Shown here: piece by piece, positions 8,769-18,134 of the stretch | How positions within the stretch are numbered: position 1 is the first letter of the stretch | How the letters are laid out: every line of letters starts with the position of its first letter | NCBI RefSeq assembly: GCF_000799565.1 | Contig: NZ_JUHB01000001.1 | Location: 1,611,001 to 1,675,000 of the forward strand | Origin: Cellulophaga sp. Hel_I_12 | GTDB taxonomy: Bacteria; Bacteroidota; Bacteroidia; Flavobacteriales; Flavobacteriaceae | Length of the DNA: 64,000 bases | Direction: 5' to 3' | Translations under genes and position numbers: made by a program | The notes under the pieces: model-generated | The model's input: the letters and a program-made list of their open reading frames with translations, nothing else | The model's database searches: none | What the model was told of the DNA's origin: nothing

Positions 8769-9401
8769 TTAAAACTGCATTTCTAGAGCTCTTAGTTTTA
8801 CCAGAGCTTCTGATTTTGAGTTTACATTGAGTTTTAGATAGATGTTCTGAATGTGAAAGTTTACAGCACTGGCGGTAATAAATAACTTTTTTGCAATGCT
8901 TTTATAGGTTTCACCTTGGCATAGATGGTCTACAATTTGGTTTTCCCGGTCTGAAAAATTAGTATATGATTTTCTATGAAACATAGCGATGACCATTTTT
9001 GCAATATCACTGCTCATGGTAGCACCCTCAAACTTTATGGCATCTAAAGCACTATGAAGCCGTTGTTTGGTTACCGGTTTTGTCAAATACCCATTAGCCC
9101 TACTTTTAAAAGCTTTTTTAACGAGCTCAAAATCGCTTTGGGTACTTAGCATTATTATTTTAACCTCTTCATCTAGTTTTCTAAAATGAGAGATGGCTTC
9201 AATTCCGCCAATATCTGGAATATCAATTTCAGAGACAATAATATCTGGTTTGACATCGTTATAAGCTAATAAAGCATCTTTTACACACGTGTAAATTCCG
9301 ACTAGTTGATAGGATAAATAGGTCTCAAAATAATAGCGATACGCTTCATGATATTGTAAATCATCATCGAGTATCATGATTTTTAAAATATTTGATTTCA
9401 T
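8769..9401 (-). CDS. LuxR-type response regulator with Glu at the phosphoacceptor site
   Basis: A 210-residue regulator with a receiver domain (about residues 7-125) and a LuxR/NarL-type helix-turn-helix (about 148-205, including ITASAVNFHIQNIYLKL). The acidic pocket (LDDD, 11-14), the Ser/Thr position (MLST) and the conserved lysine (LTKP) are present. Where the phosphorylated aspartate should lie, the sequence reads IIVSEIDIP, so residue 58 is Glu (codon GAA). Glu in this place often mimics phosphorylation, which suggests a constantly active or differently controlled regulator. No histidine kinase is next to it. Its target genes are unknown. Confidence 0.85.
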   Translation of the reverse strand: MKSNILKIMILDDDLQYHEAYRYYFETYLSYQLVGIYTCVKDALLAYNDVKPDIIVSEIDIPDIGGIEAISHFRKLDEEVKIIMLSTQSDFELVKKAFKSRANGYLTKPVTKQRLHSALDAIKFEGATMSSDIAKMVIAMFHRKSYTNFSDRENQIVDHLCQGETYKSIAKKLFITASAVNFHIQNIYLKLNVNSKSEALVKLRALEMQF

Positions 9402-10250
9402 ACTATGGGGGTTTTGTTCAGTAGGTTGTTTTTTGCCAAAGCAATAGCCTACTAAAGGATTGGCATTTTTAATTTAATGACCCTAAAGTGCTCAAAAAAA
9501 GACACAAAAAACCTGCTTGAAAGTGCTTACTTTCAAAATTTAAGCCATTCGCAAAACACAGAACACATGATGACAAAGTCGCTCATGATCCGTTTGTTAA
9601 GAAAGGATTAGCCTTTAAAAGGCTTAGCAGTTGTGCTATTTCAGCACCATAAGGTAGTTAGTTACCTAAGCTAAGGTTTTAAAAGGAGTAGAAAGTTTTT
9701 AAAAAATAATTGGAAGAAAATGTTGTGCTTAGCACTAATTTTCGATTGGGATGCGAGGTTAAGTTTAATCTTCATAATTTGGGGGTTTAATGAATTTTAA
9801 TTTTCGTTCAATACACGATACTATTTTAGTAAAAAAATAAGTCCTCTAATGATAATTATGGGATACTTTTTAACATTAGAGTCTTTAGCTTTTATTAAAT
9901 GTACTTATTAATTTGATAAAATTAGAATTAAAAGTAGTCTTTTTCCTACTTTTTTAAATTTTTTCGATAAAGTGTTCCCCGTTAAACTATAAGTATTTGT
10001 TCTACAGCATGTTAAATAAATAGGTCTTGGTAGACCGTTCATCGAAAATAAAACGGAAGTTCTTATACATAAAGAAACCTGCTAAAATGAAAATCATTTT
10101 AGCAGGCCTCAACCTCACCTTTATCCAATTAACTACCTTAATTTTTTAGCCCTTGCCAAGTACTCAAAGCAAATACAATCCTCATTTGAAATCATTGACG
10201 AACTATGAGTTTATTCTTTCTCTTCGTTTTTTCGCAATGCTTGTATTCAA
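9402..10250. other. Long AT-rich intergenic region of 849 bp
   Basis: Lies between the response regulator start and the 3' end of the PorP/SprF gene, both on the minus strand. It holds the terminator at 10071-10106 and a short near-palindrome (AGCCTTTAAAAGGCT, 9610-9624). I find no open frame that reads like a protein on either strand, and no tRNA-like fold. The response regulator's promoter must lie in its left part. Confidence 0.5.
10071..10106 (-). terminator. Terminator after the PorP/SprF gene
   Basis: A perfect 13-bp stem (10078-10090 with 10094-10106) and three-base loop, followed on the minus strand by a T-rich stretch. It lies about 145 bp past the stop of the PorP/SprF gene. Confidence 0.75.
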
Positions 10251-12023
10251 TTAATCCTCATACATATTCGCCACAGTGGCCGTTGCATTTACATTATCTA
10301 CTTGCATAATCCATTTTTCATCATTGTATTTCCCGTTTAAGTTAGAAACATAAGCAGTTTCAGCATCTTGTTTGATATCAAAATCAGCTAAATACACATA
10401 ATACAGACCGTTTTCTTTGTTGTAAAATTGTTTTGCATTTAATCCCTTTTCTTCAAGCTTTTTTATAAAAGCGTTTAAGTATTTCTCTGTCTTATATACA
10501 TTGGCAATAACATAGTATCCTGATTTCACGCCTATAATATTAGACTGATTTAATACTTCAATGTTTAATTTTTTAAATCCGGTAGTAGCCGATGTATTCA
10601 CTTTATTCGTTTGAGTAGCGGCGTAACCTGAAGCCTGATGGCCCTCATTCGCTTGCGTTGCTGTACCGTTGTTATTCTTTAAATCACTACGCAATATGCG
10701 AACAATTGCTTCGAAACGTTCTTCAAATTGTTGGTTACGAATACTCTCAATAGAGTCTTGTCGTAAGATAAGCTCGTCTAGAATAAGCCGGTTTTCATAG
10801 GCTAAAGTATTCTCATTTTCTCCATCAGTACTTGCCATACGGCCTAAACCTGCTCCAGATTCAATAGTTTTTCTACTTTTTGATGGCTTACGGCTAGGCT
10901 TTGATGGTGATATACTTTCTATAGCCTCCATACTCTTTTCTGAGTTTTCCTCATCATCGTTGGTGTTTTGCTCTTTTTGATTGGCTATTAATTTTAAAAT
11001 TTGATCTTCATAATTTCTAATGATGGCATCAACCTTACTATCTTGAGAGTTATCTGCCAAATCTGCAGCGCTATTCTTATTGCTTTTAAACGTATAGGCA
11101 ACAGATAATTCATGATTCCAACCTAAGTCTGCCACTTCATTAACGACATCTTTTTCCATCAAATACCCTAAAGACATTTTTTTATTGAGGTTAAAACCAA
11201 AACCCATAGACAATCCATATTCATCATCAAAAGTACTTTGTAACCAACCGTATTGCGGTAACTCTAAAACCACCGAGCCCACATAGGTTAACTTGTTATC
11301 TTGATTTCTACTTACTTGTACAAGCGGCGTTAATTTTCCATTTTCAAATAAGCCTCTTCTAGGGCCTAAAAGATGCGTATACTGTACCGAGGCAGTAATA
11401 CTTTTATCGCTTAAATTAGTTAAAAAAGCATTAGTAGTTTGGTTGTAGTTTAATAAGTCTTTGGCATATACACTAAAATCGAACTTCCCCACAGATAAAG
11501 TAATTCCTGGTTGAATAGCAATTTTACTTTCTTTGGTGGCCGCTGCTAATTCTGGATCCTCTTCTGATGCCACTACCCTATTTCTATCTAAACCGTCACT
11601 AAAATAGGTAATGTTTGCACCGAAGGTTAAGCTGCTCGTACTTCCAAGTTGCACTGATCGTGCATAATTTGCATTAAAACCAAACTCCTGAACCACTCCT
11701 GACCATTGGCTGTAAATACCAATTCCTAGAGCCGTATTGTTATTTATTTTATTACTGAAACCTATAAAATAATTCTGATTGTTATCTTCAAAAGTACTGT
11801 ATTGGTTTCGGTGTAAAATATTAAGGTATGATTTTTCCTCGCGCACTAAAGAGAACGTAGGATTGATTAAAAATCGATTAAAAAATAATTGATTGTGATA
11901 GGTAGTTTTAGAGCTAAGATCAGTTACCGTTTCCTGAGCGGATACAGTCACCGTACCAAAAGCCATACCTATGACCAAAAAAATGGCTATTTTATATATT
12001 CTGAGGGTCGTTAAATAGTTCAT
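10251..12023 (-). CDS. PorP/SprF family outer-membrane protein with SPOR-like tail
   Basis: The first part (about residues 30-310) is a PorP/SprF-type outer-membrane barrel: after a Sec signal ending in VSAQ come NQLFFNRFLINPTF and repeated amphipathic strands with ALGIGIYSQWSG. PorP and SprF proteins help type IX secretion, often of one dedicated adhesin. A low-complexity, charged linker (about 315-400) follows. The last 80 residues (GYYVIANVYKTEKYLNAF and later) look like a SPOR domain, a fold that binds denuded peptidoglycan. So the protein may link the barrel to the cell wall. At 590 aa it is about twice the size of a plain PorP. The PD40 gene lies 74 bp upstream in the same direction. 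No large adhesin gene is adjacent. Confidence 0.85.
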   Translation of the reverse strand: MNYLTTLRIYKIAIFLVIGMAFGTVTVSAQETVTDLSSKTTYHNQLFFNRFLINPTFSLVREEKSYLNILHRNQYSTFEDNNQNYFIGFSNKINNNTALGIGIYSQWSGVVQEFGFNANYARSVQLGSTSSLTFGANITYFSDGLDRNRVVASEEDPELAAATKESKIAIQPGITLSVGKFDFSVYAKDLLNYNQTTNAFLTNLSDKSITASVQYTHLLGPRRGLFENGKLTPLVQVSRNQDNKLTYVGSVVLELPQYGWLQSTFDDEYGLSMGFGFNLNKKMSLGYLMEKDVVNEVADLGWNHELSVAYTFKSNKNSAADLADNSQDSKVDAIIRNYEDQILKLIANQKEQNTNDDEENSEKSMEAIESISPSKPSRKPSKSRKTIESGAGLGRMASTDGENENTLAYENRLILDELILRQDSIESIRNQQFEERFEAIVRILRSDLKNNNGTATQANEGHQASGYAATQTNKVNTSATTGFKKLNIEVLNQSNIIGVKSGYYVIANVYKTEKYLNAFIKKLEEKGLNAKQFYNKENGLYYVYLADFDIKQDAETAYVSNLNGKYNDEKWIMQVDNVNATATVANMYED

Positions 12024-12097
12024 AATTGAAAAGATTAAGATTGTTCTACTACTGCATGTTCAGATACTCATACGTGTATCAGCGGAGATCAAAAAAG

Positions 12098-13360
12098 CTA
12101 TTCGTTATCTTCAAAAATAGAACTGGAGTAGTTGATCTTTGATTCGGTATTCAAAGCTTCCAAAATGTGATACTCTTTGCGTTTTTGTTTGGCTCTTAAG
12201 CTTGGATCATCATAAGCATAAGCAACACGCTGCGTGTTTCCATAGTTTTGTCCTCTTTGTAAAACAACATAACCTGTTTCTTTATCGGTGATGAGCTGAA
12301 TAGAAAAATCATCTTCCCTACTGTTTATGGGACTTCCAAGGTTGACGGTAGCGCCAACCTTGTTACTTGCCACTTCGACCATATAAACATCTAATCCCCC
12401 ATAGCCTTGATGTCCATTTGATGCGAAGAAAAGCGATGTCCCTCCCATAATATTCGGATACAAATCGTCCTCGTTTGTATTTACTTTTTGACCTAAGTTT
12501 TTAGCGACTCCCATGGCGCCATTTTTTTGAATTGTGGCAACATAAATATCGAACTTACCAAAGGTTCCTGGCATATCTGAAGCAAAAAATAAGCGACTTC
12601 CATCCTCAGAAATTGTTGGATGCATAACAGATGCATTTTTTGGACCTAAGGCTACTTCTCCTGTGGTTGTCCAAGTTCCATTGCTATAGTTTGCTTTGAA
12701 AATTTTATGCACTAGCTCCTTTTTAGAAAAAACACCATATAATGGTTTTACAGCTACCTGCTTTGTGTAATAGGCTGTATTGCCATCAACGGTCATTGCA
12801 ATTGGAGACTGGTTTTGAAGGTTTTTTGTGCGATTATTTTCCGAAATCGATTCTTGATTAAATTCTTGTACAGTTTCTTTAGCTACAAAAGCCTCTAATG
12901 CTTTTACTTTTTGATTGTTTCCGAAATTAAAATCTTTGAATTTAGCCTGATGCTGCTTATTTGGAATTTTATAATCTTCTTTTACTTGAGCTACCCAATC
13001 TTTTTCCGAACTAGCTAAATTTAGGTTAGGATTGTTCGTCGCTTTTAGGGCGAATTGATACCGCTCGTAGTAGTTTTTACTAATGTTATTACCATCACTC
13101 AATTTAAAAAGTTTGGTGTACCAATACATGGCTGTTTCATAATTTTTGTTTAAAAAATTAGCATTGCCAAGGTCTTCGAAAATGGCTATTTCGTTATACC
13201 CAAGATCTTTAAGAACTTTATAATTTTCTTGTCGTTTTTGGGTCTCGTTTAGACTTGTTAAGTCTGAAACTTTTGTGACTGAATTTTGCGCCTGTAGGCT
13301 GTAGTTTACCACTACAATAATTAGTGCAAAAAGTACGTTGTAGGTGTTCGTAGTTTTCAT
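12098..13360 (-). CDS. PD40 beta-propeller protein lacking an OmpA domain
   Basis: A secreted or periplasmic protein (420 aa) with a signal peptide ending near LQAQ. A TPR-like helical part follows (about 35-110, with ALKATNNP), then a PD40/WD40-like propeller (about 190-380). The propeller shows repeats such as TISEDGSRLFFASDMPG and NIMGGTSLFFASNGHQG. The architecture matches the N-terminal two thirds of PorE-like or OmpA-family proteins that sit beside PorP/SprF genes. The C-terminal OmpA peptidoglycan-binding domain is missing. The downstream PorP/SprF protein carries a SPOR-like domain that could take its place. The two genes probably form an operon. Confidence 0.8.
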   Translation of the reverse strand: MKTTNTYNVLFALIIVVVNYSLQAQNSVTKVSDLTSLNETQKRQENYKVLKDLGYNEIAIFEDLGNANFLNKNYETAMYWYTKLFKLSDGNNISKNYYERYQFALKATNNPNLNLASSEKDWVAQVKEDYKIPNKQHQAKFKDFNFGNNQKVKALEAFVAKETVQEFNQESISENNRTKNLQNQSPIAMTVDGNTAYYTKQVAVKPLYGVFSKKELVHKIFKANYSNGTWTTTGEVALGPKNASVMHPTISEDGSRLFFASDMPGTFGKFDIYVATIQKNGAMGVAKNLGQKVNTNEDDLYPNIMGGTSLFFASNGHQGYGGLDVYMVEVASNKVGATVNLGSPINSREDDFSIQLITDKETGYVVLQRGQNYGNTQRVAYAYDDPSLRAKQKRKEYHILEALNTESKINYSSSIFEDNE

Positions 13361-13602
13361 AACAATTTGGATAAGGGGTTAATTTCTTCGACAAAATTCA
13401 ATAATAATTCTGAAGCATTACCTAATAAAAATTCATAGGTTTTTAGTTTAAAAGTGTATTTCATCGAAATTATGTACTTTTAAACGACTAATTTTTAAGT
13501 TTCCGATACTTTGCTGATTTATTTTTGCCTAAATAAAAATAATTGGTTTTCTCCATTTTAAAATATTAATCCGATATTTACTATCCAATTTCAATTTTAA
13601 AA

Positions 13603-14451
13603 ATGGAGTATTACATTGTCATCCCCGCTCATAATGAAGCACTTTTTTTAGAGGACACCTTACAGTCTATTACCAATCAAACTTTAGCACCTAAAAAAGT
13701 GATCATAGTGAACGATAATTCCACAGATGATACAGAGCTCATTATTGATAGGTATACCGCAAACGGCCGCTTTGTAAAATTAAATACCAGCTCCTCGGAG
13801 GAGCATTTACCCGGTAGTAAGGTTATTCATGCCTTTTCGAAAGGTTTAGCCCTGCTTGATGAGCAATACGATTTTATCGTAAAGCTCGATGCAGATGTTA
13901 TCCTACCCAAAAATTACTTTGAAGAAATTTCAGCCCTTTTTAAGTCTGATCCAAAAATTGGTATTGCAGGGGGATTCATTTATGAAAAAGATACTCTTGG
14001 CGAATGGAAACTAAACCACCCTATGCATTTAAAACATGTTCGCGGGGCCATAAAAGCCTATTCTAAAGCCTGCTTTAAAGCTATCGGTGGATTAAAATGT
14101 GCTATGGGATGGGATACGGTAGATGAATTATTAGCTCAATATCATGGTTTTGCTATTAGCACCGAGAAGACCCTGCAGGTAAAACATCTTAGACCAACAG
14201 GTGATCGGTATAACAAAAAAGCAAAACTATTGCAAGGAAAAGCCATGTTTACGATGCGTTACGGAATTATGATTACGTGTATTGCATCCTTAAAGATGGC
14301 CTGGAAACAAAATAAGGCAGCTGCTTTTTTCGATAATATGAAGGGCTATTTTATGGCAAAAAAAACAAAAGAACCCTTTTTAGTATCACCCTTAGAAGGC
14401 CATTTTATACGTACGCTACGATGGAAAGGCATCAGAAAACAATTATTTTAA
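13603..14451 (+). CDS. Family 2 glycosyltransferase
   Basis: A GT-A fold glycosyltransferase of 282 aa. The N-terminal nucleotide-binding strand-loop (VIPAHNEALFLEDTLQSI), the NDNSTDDT segment and the metal-binding LDADVILP are all present at the expected spacing. No transmembrane segments are evident, so it should act on the cytoplasmic side of the membrane. Sugar donor and acceptor cannot be told. The C-terminus is basic. It is divergent from the PD40 gene and convergent with the phosphatase; nothing adjacent points to an O-antigen or capsule cluster. Confidence 0.88.
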   Translation: MEYYIVIPAHNEALFLEDTLQSITNQTLAPKKVIIVNDNSTDDTELIIDRYTANGRFVKLNTSSSEEHLPGSKVIHAFSKGLALLDEQYDFIVKLDADVILPKNYFEEISALFKSDPKIGIAGGFIYEKDTLGEWKLNHPMHLKHVRGAIKAYSKACFKAIGGLKCAMGWDTVDELLAQYHGFAISTEKTLQVKHLRPTGDRYNKKAKLLQGKAMFTMRYGIMITCIASLKMAWKQNKAAAFFDNMKGYFMAKKTKEPFLVSPLEGHFIRTLRWKGIRKQLF

Positions 14452-14580
14452 ACCATGCGCAACTACCTAACACAGCCCTTAAGCTGGTCAGGTAGCCAAA
14501 GCAAAATTCATTGAGCATCCTTGAATTTGATGTATAAAATTTTCAGCCAAGCACCCGTATCCTCGGTGTTTTTTTGACAA

Positions 14581-16290
14581 CTACTTACGCAACACTTCCA
14601 CAATAGGCTGTCCCGTGGTTCCACTAGGAAAAGAAATACCTAACAAAGCAGCAATAGTTGGTGCAATATCCGGAATTGTTGTTTTTTCAAAAGTTTCACC
14701 CTTCTTAATTCCTTTCCCATAAAACAACAAGGGTACGTGTGTGTCATACGGAAACGGAGACCCGTGTGTGGATCCTTTTGACCTTGCACTAGCACTAATA
14801 TAACCAGAGTTTAATACTGTTATAACATCCCCTGAGCGTTCCTGGCTATACCCATTTTGAAGAATATGAGGTATGCCATGGGTATAATTATTGGCCCACA
14901 TTTGCTCACCGGTATACACATGGCTATACTCCCCGTACGACATGAGCTCTTTAGCAAAATGCTCTTGTACTTCTGCTAAATTTAAATCTAAATTTTTGAT
15001 GATGTTGTGATCTAAAAAGAGCTGTCCGTTAGAGCTATTTTTTACAATATCTTCTGAGCCATAGCTGTATTTTAAAAATTCGCTAAACCGCTCTTTTGTG
15101 CTTTTTGAATCTGTATAACCACCAGGAATTTTCATGTCCTGTAAAAAAGCGGGTACATGCACTGCTGCGTGATCTGCTGTTAAAAAAACAGTATACTCAC
15201 CTTTGCCAACTTTAGCATCTAAGGTTTTTAAAAGGCGTTCAATATCTTGATCAAGCCTTAAATAAGTATCTTGTACTTCTTTAGAATTCACTCCATATTT
15301 ATGACCTACATAATCTGTACTCGAATAACTTACTGCTAAAAAATCGGTAATGGCGTCAGCACCTAGGCTTTCACCATCTAGTGAGGCTATTGCGAAATCT
15401 GTAGTTAAATTATTACCATAGGGCGTTGCTTTCAAAATATCAAATTGATCATTAGTATCCCATAGCGCAGGCAAATCGTGAGGAAATGCTGAATTTAGCT
15501 CTCCTTTAAACAAACCTTCATAGTTATTTATATCGGTACCACTCTCCACATAGGTTGAAATATCCTTTAAGCTTGTCCATGGTTTTTTATAAGATTCTGC
15601 CATATCCGAGCTATTGAAATCACTTACCCATTTTGGTAATTGGTTCATATAAAAAGTACTTGTTATCCAACTCCCTTCATTTTTTCCATGAAACCAATAA
15701 GCTCCATTCGCGGCATACCCCCCTGGCAAAACTGCACCTCTATCTTTTAGCGAAATAGCAATGACTTTGCCTCGCATTTGCGTATGCAAACGCAGTTCAT
15801 CCGTGATCGTAGACACCTTGTTTCTAAATGGAGACATTTGACCCGCATCTGAGGTGGTACCCACTGAAGCATAACTATCGTCACTAACACAATACACTTC
15901 TGTATCGCTTACTTTATCGTACCAGTTATTGCCAATGATACCGTGTGTAGCAGGTGTTGCTCCTGTATACACCGATGCGTGCCCAGGCCCGGTATAGGTT
16001 GGAGCGTAGTTAAAATGATTGTTTTTACAATTAAAACCTTCCCCTACTAGGCGTTTAAAACCACCTTCACCGTAATGATTCCAGAATCTAGTTATATAAT
16101 CAAAGCGCATCTGATCCACTATAATACCTACGACTAACTTTGGAGATGTGTAAGGGGTCGTAAAAACTACCTCTTGCTTTTGACTTTGATCTTTATCCTT
16201 ATTTTTTGATTTTCGTTGCGCTTGAACAACACTAGCAGAAAAACAAAACGCTACTAAGAGCCACAAGGAGACTATTTTATTCGTATTCAT
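14581..16290 (-). CDS. pafA: PafA-type alkaline phosphatase
   Basis: A secreted phosphomonoesterase of the alkaline phosphatase superfamily, 569 aa. The Sec signal ends near VVQAQ, and a Lys/Ser-rich linker follows. The metal-site motif VDQMRFDY is near residue 58. The nucleophile threonine lies in APTYTGPGHASVYTG (about residue 100). The Lys and Arg that mark PafA are in SLKDRGAV. Late metal ligands are in TADHAAVHVP and STHGSPFPYDTHVP. PafA enzymes release phosphate from many organic phosphates and are not repressed by phosphate. The gene is monocistronic. A related type I phosphodiesterase is the main alternative, but the Lys-x-x-Arg pair favours PafA. Confidence 0.88.
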   Translation of the reverse strand: MNTNKIVSLWLLVAFCFSASVVQAQRKSKNKDKDQSQKQEVVFTTPYTSPKLVVGIIVDQMRFDYITRFWNHYGEGGFKRLVGEGFNCKNNHFNYAPTYTGPGHASVYTGATPATHGIIGNNWYDKVSDTEVYCVSDDSYASVGTTSDAGQMSPFRNKVSTITDELRLHTQMRGKVIAISLKDRGAVLPGGYAANGAYWFHGKNEGSWITSTFYMNQLPKWVSDFNSSDMAESYKKPWTSLKDISTYVESGTDINNYEGLFKGELNSAFPHDLPALWDTNDQFDILKATPYGNNLTTDFAIASLDGESLGADAITDFLAVSYSSTDYVGHKYGVNSKEVQDTYLRLDQDIERLLKTLDAKVGKGEYTVFLTADHAAVHVPAFLQDMKIPGGYTDSKSTKERFSEFLKYSYGSEDIVKNSSNGQLFLDHNIIKNLDLNLAEVQEHFAKELMSYGEYSHVYTGEQMWANNYTHGIPHILQNGYSQERSGDVITVLNSGYISASARSKGSTHGSPFPYDTHVPLLFYGKGIKKGETFEKTTIPDIAPTIAALLGISFPSGTTGQPIVEVLRK

Positions 16291-16457
16291 GAAATAAATT
16301 TTAATTACAAAAGATAAAAATACTCAAATAAACACTTAAAAAAATACAACTTAAGGTTAAATTAAAGTAATTTTTAAAGTTGGCTAACGCTCTAGACAAG
16401 GCATCATAGCTACCCCGAATTCTTTCTTTTTCTTCTTTTGTTGTAAATTCAAGTTAC

Positions 16458-16495
16458 AACCAATTTAATATTATTATTTTTACACTAAATTGGTT
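16458..16495. promoter_or_regulatory. 10-bp inverted repeat upstream of mlaE
   Basis: Arms 16458-16467 and 16486-16495 are perfect complements (AACCAATTTA and TAAATTGGTT) around an AT-rich 18-base centre, 35 bp before the mlaE start. This may be an operator or part of a promoter; it is not followed by a T run. Confidence 0.35.
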
Positions 16496-16529
16496 GGTTC
16501 CAGTTTATCACTTAAGATTCCCTTAATTA

Positions 16530-17267
16530 ATGAATTACCTAGCAGCAATTGGCAGTTATTTTATTATGATTCGTGAGGTTTTTAAAAAACCTACTAAATG
16601 GAGAATAATGAAATCGCTTATTTTAAAAGAAATAGACGAGCTCATTTACAGCTCTCTAGGAATTATTATATTTATTTCATTCTTTATTGGTGCTGTAGTG
16701 ACCATTCAAACAGCACTCAACCTAACGAATCCTATTATCCCAAAAAACCTGATTGGCTTTACCGCAAGACAATCGGTGATTTTAGAGTTTGCCCCCACTT
16801 TTGTATCCATAATTATGGCCGGTAAAGTAGGTTCTTATATTACGTCTAGTATCGGAAGTATGAGGGTTACCGAACAAATTGATGCCTTAGAGGTTATGGG
16901 CGTAAATGCGCTGAACTATCTGGTATTTCCAAAAATCATTGCCATGCTTTTTTATCCTTTTGCAATTTCTATTGGCATGTTTGTAGGTATTTTTGGCGGA
17001 TGGGTCGCTGGAGTTTTTGGTGGCTTCTTAACAAGTGCTGATTTTATAGACGGACTTCAGTTAGATTTTAATCCGTTTCACGTAACCTATGCCTTTCTAA
17101 AAACGATTGTATTTGCTTTGATAATTGCAACAGTCCCTTCTTTTCACGGATTTTACATGAAAGGTGGTGCTTTAGAAGTAGGTAAAGCAAGTACTACAGC
17201 TTTCGTATGGACCAGCGTGGTAATTATTGTTGCAAACTATGTTTTAACTCAACTTTTATTAGGCTAA
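16530..17267 (+). CDS. mlaE: MlaE family lipid ABC transporter permease
   Basis: Inner-membrane permease of the MlaFED-type transporter, which moves phospholipid between the inner and outer membrane. The protein has 245 aa and about five hydrophobic segments. It shows the MlaE hallmarks: the FAPTFVSIIMAGKVGS region and SIGSMRVTEQIDALEVMGV, the coupling helix that contacts the ATPase. The stop TAA overlaps the ATG of mlaF by one base, so the two are translated together. The usual third partner, an MCE-domain MlaD, is not next to them; in flavobacteria it is often encoded elsewhere. Confidence 0.9.
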   Translation: MNYLAAIGSYFIMIREVFKKPTKWRIMKSLILKEIDELIYSSLGIIIFISFFIGAVVTIQTALNLTNPIIPKNLIGFTARQSVILEFAPTFVSIIMAGKVGSYITSSIGSMRVTEQIDALEVMGVNALNYLVFPKIIAMLFYPFAISIGMFVGIFGGWVAGVFGGFLTSADFIDGLQLDFNPFHVTYAFLKTIVFALIIATVPSFHGFYMKGGALEVGKASTTAFVWTSVVIIVANYVLTQLLLG

Positions 17268-18034
17268 TGATCGAAGTAAACGATATACACAAATCTTTCG
17301 GAGATACTGAAGTTTTAAAAGGAATAACTACTTCTTTTGAAAAAGGAAAAACAAATTTGATTATTGGTCAAAGTGGTTCTGGTAAAACAGTATTTTTAAA
17401 ATGCTTATTAGGCCTTTTTCAGCCCGAAAAAGGAACTATTGTTTACAATGGAAATGCGTATTCTGATTTAAAGCCTGAACAAAAAAGGAGCCTACGCCAA
17501 GAAATGGGGATGGTTTTTCAAGGCAGCGCTTTATTTGATTTTATGACTGTTGAAGGCAATGTTATGTTTCCTTTAGAAATGTTTACCAAACAGTCAAAAT
17601 CTGAAATGCAAGACCGCGTTAATAGTGTATTAAAGCGTGTTAATTTAATTGATGCCCACAAACGATTTCCAGCTGAAATTTCAGGTGGAATGCAAAAAAG
17701 AGTAGCTATTGCTAGAGCGATTGTAATGAATCCTAAATTTTTATTTTGTGACGAACCTAATTCTGGTTTAGATCCAAAAACGGCGATTCTCATTGATAAT
17801 CTAATTCAAGAAATTACCGAAGAATATGACATTACTACCGTCATCAATACGCACGACATGAACTCTGTGATGGAAATTGGCCAAAAAATACTCTTCCTTA
17901 AAAACGGACTTAAAGAATGGGAAGGGACCAATAAAGAAATTTTTAAAACCGATAATGCCGCCGTGACCGATTTTGTGTATTCATCTGACTTGTTTAAAAA
18001 AGTACGGCAAATGTACATTGAGGAACGCAATTAA
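17267..18034 (+). CDS. mlaF: MlaF-like ABC transporter ATPase
   Basis: ATPase that drives lipid movement through MlaE. I start it at the ATG at 17267, giving 255 aa, because that codon overlaps the mlaE stop (TAATG). The longer frame from 17207 lies wholly inside mlaE. Motifs are complete: Walker A GQSGSGKT, signature ISGGMQKRVAIARAI, Walker B FLFCDEPNSGLDP and the H-loop INTHDMNS. The C-terminal extension matches MlaF proteins. Confidence 0.92.
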   Translation: MIEVNDIHKSFGDTEVLKGITTSFEKGKTNLIIGQSGSGKTVFLKCLLGLFQPEKGTIVYNGNAYSDLKPEQKRSLRQEMGMVFQGSALFDFMTVEGNVMFPLEMFTKQSKSEMQDRVNSVLKRVNLIDAHKRFPAEISGGMQKRVAIARAIVMNPKFLFCDEPNSGLDPKTAILIDNLIQEITEEYDITTVINTHDMNSVMEIGQKILFLKNGLKEWEGTNKEIFKTDNAAVTDFVYSSDLFKKVRQMYIEERN

Positions 18035-18134
18035 GATGTTTCCCTTAGAAACAAAAAAATCTAGCCAGTCAAAAAAAATTAGCCCTAGTATTTTAGTGCC
18101 ACAAAATACCACTGTTCTTGTACTAAGCCTATGA

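Noticed and set aside
17207..17266. Upstream start for mlaF at 17207
   Set aside because: It lies inside mlaE and would add 20 residues without family similarity; the ATG at 17267 overlaps the mlaE stop as expected.
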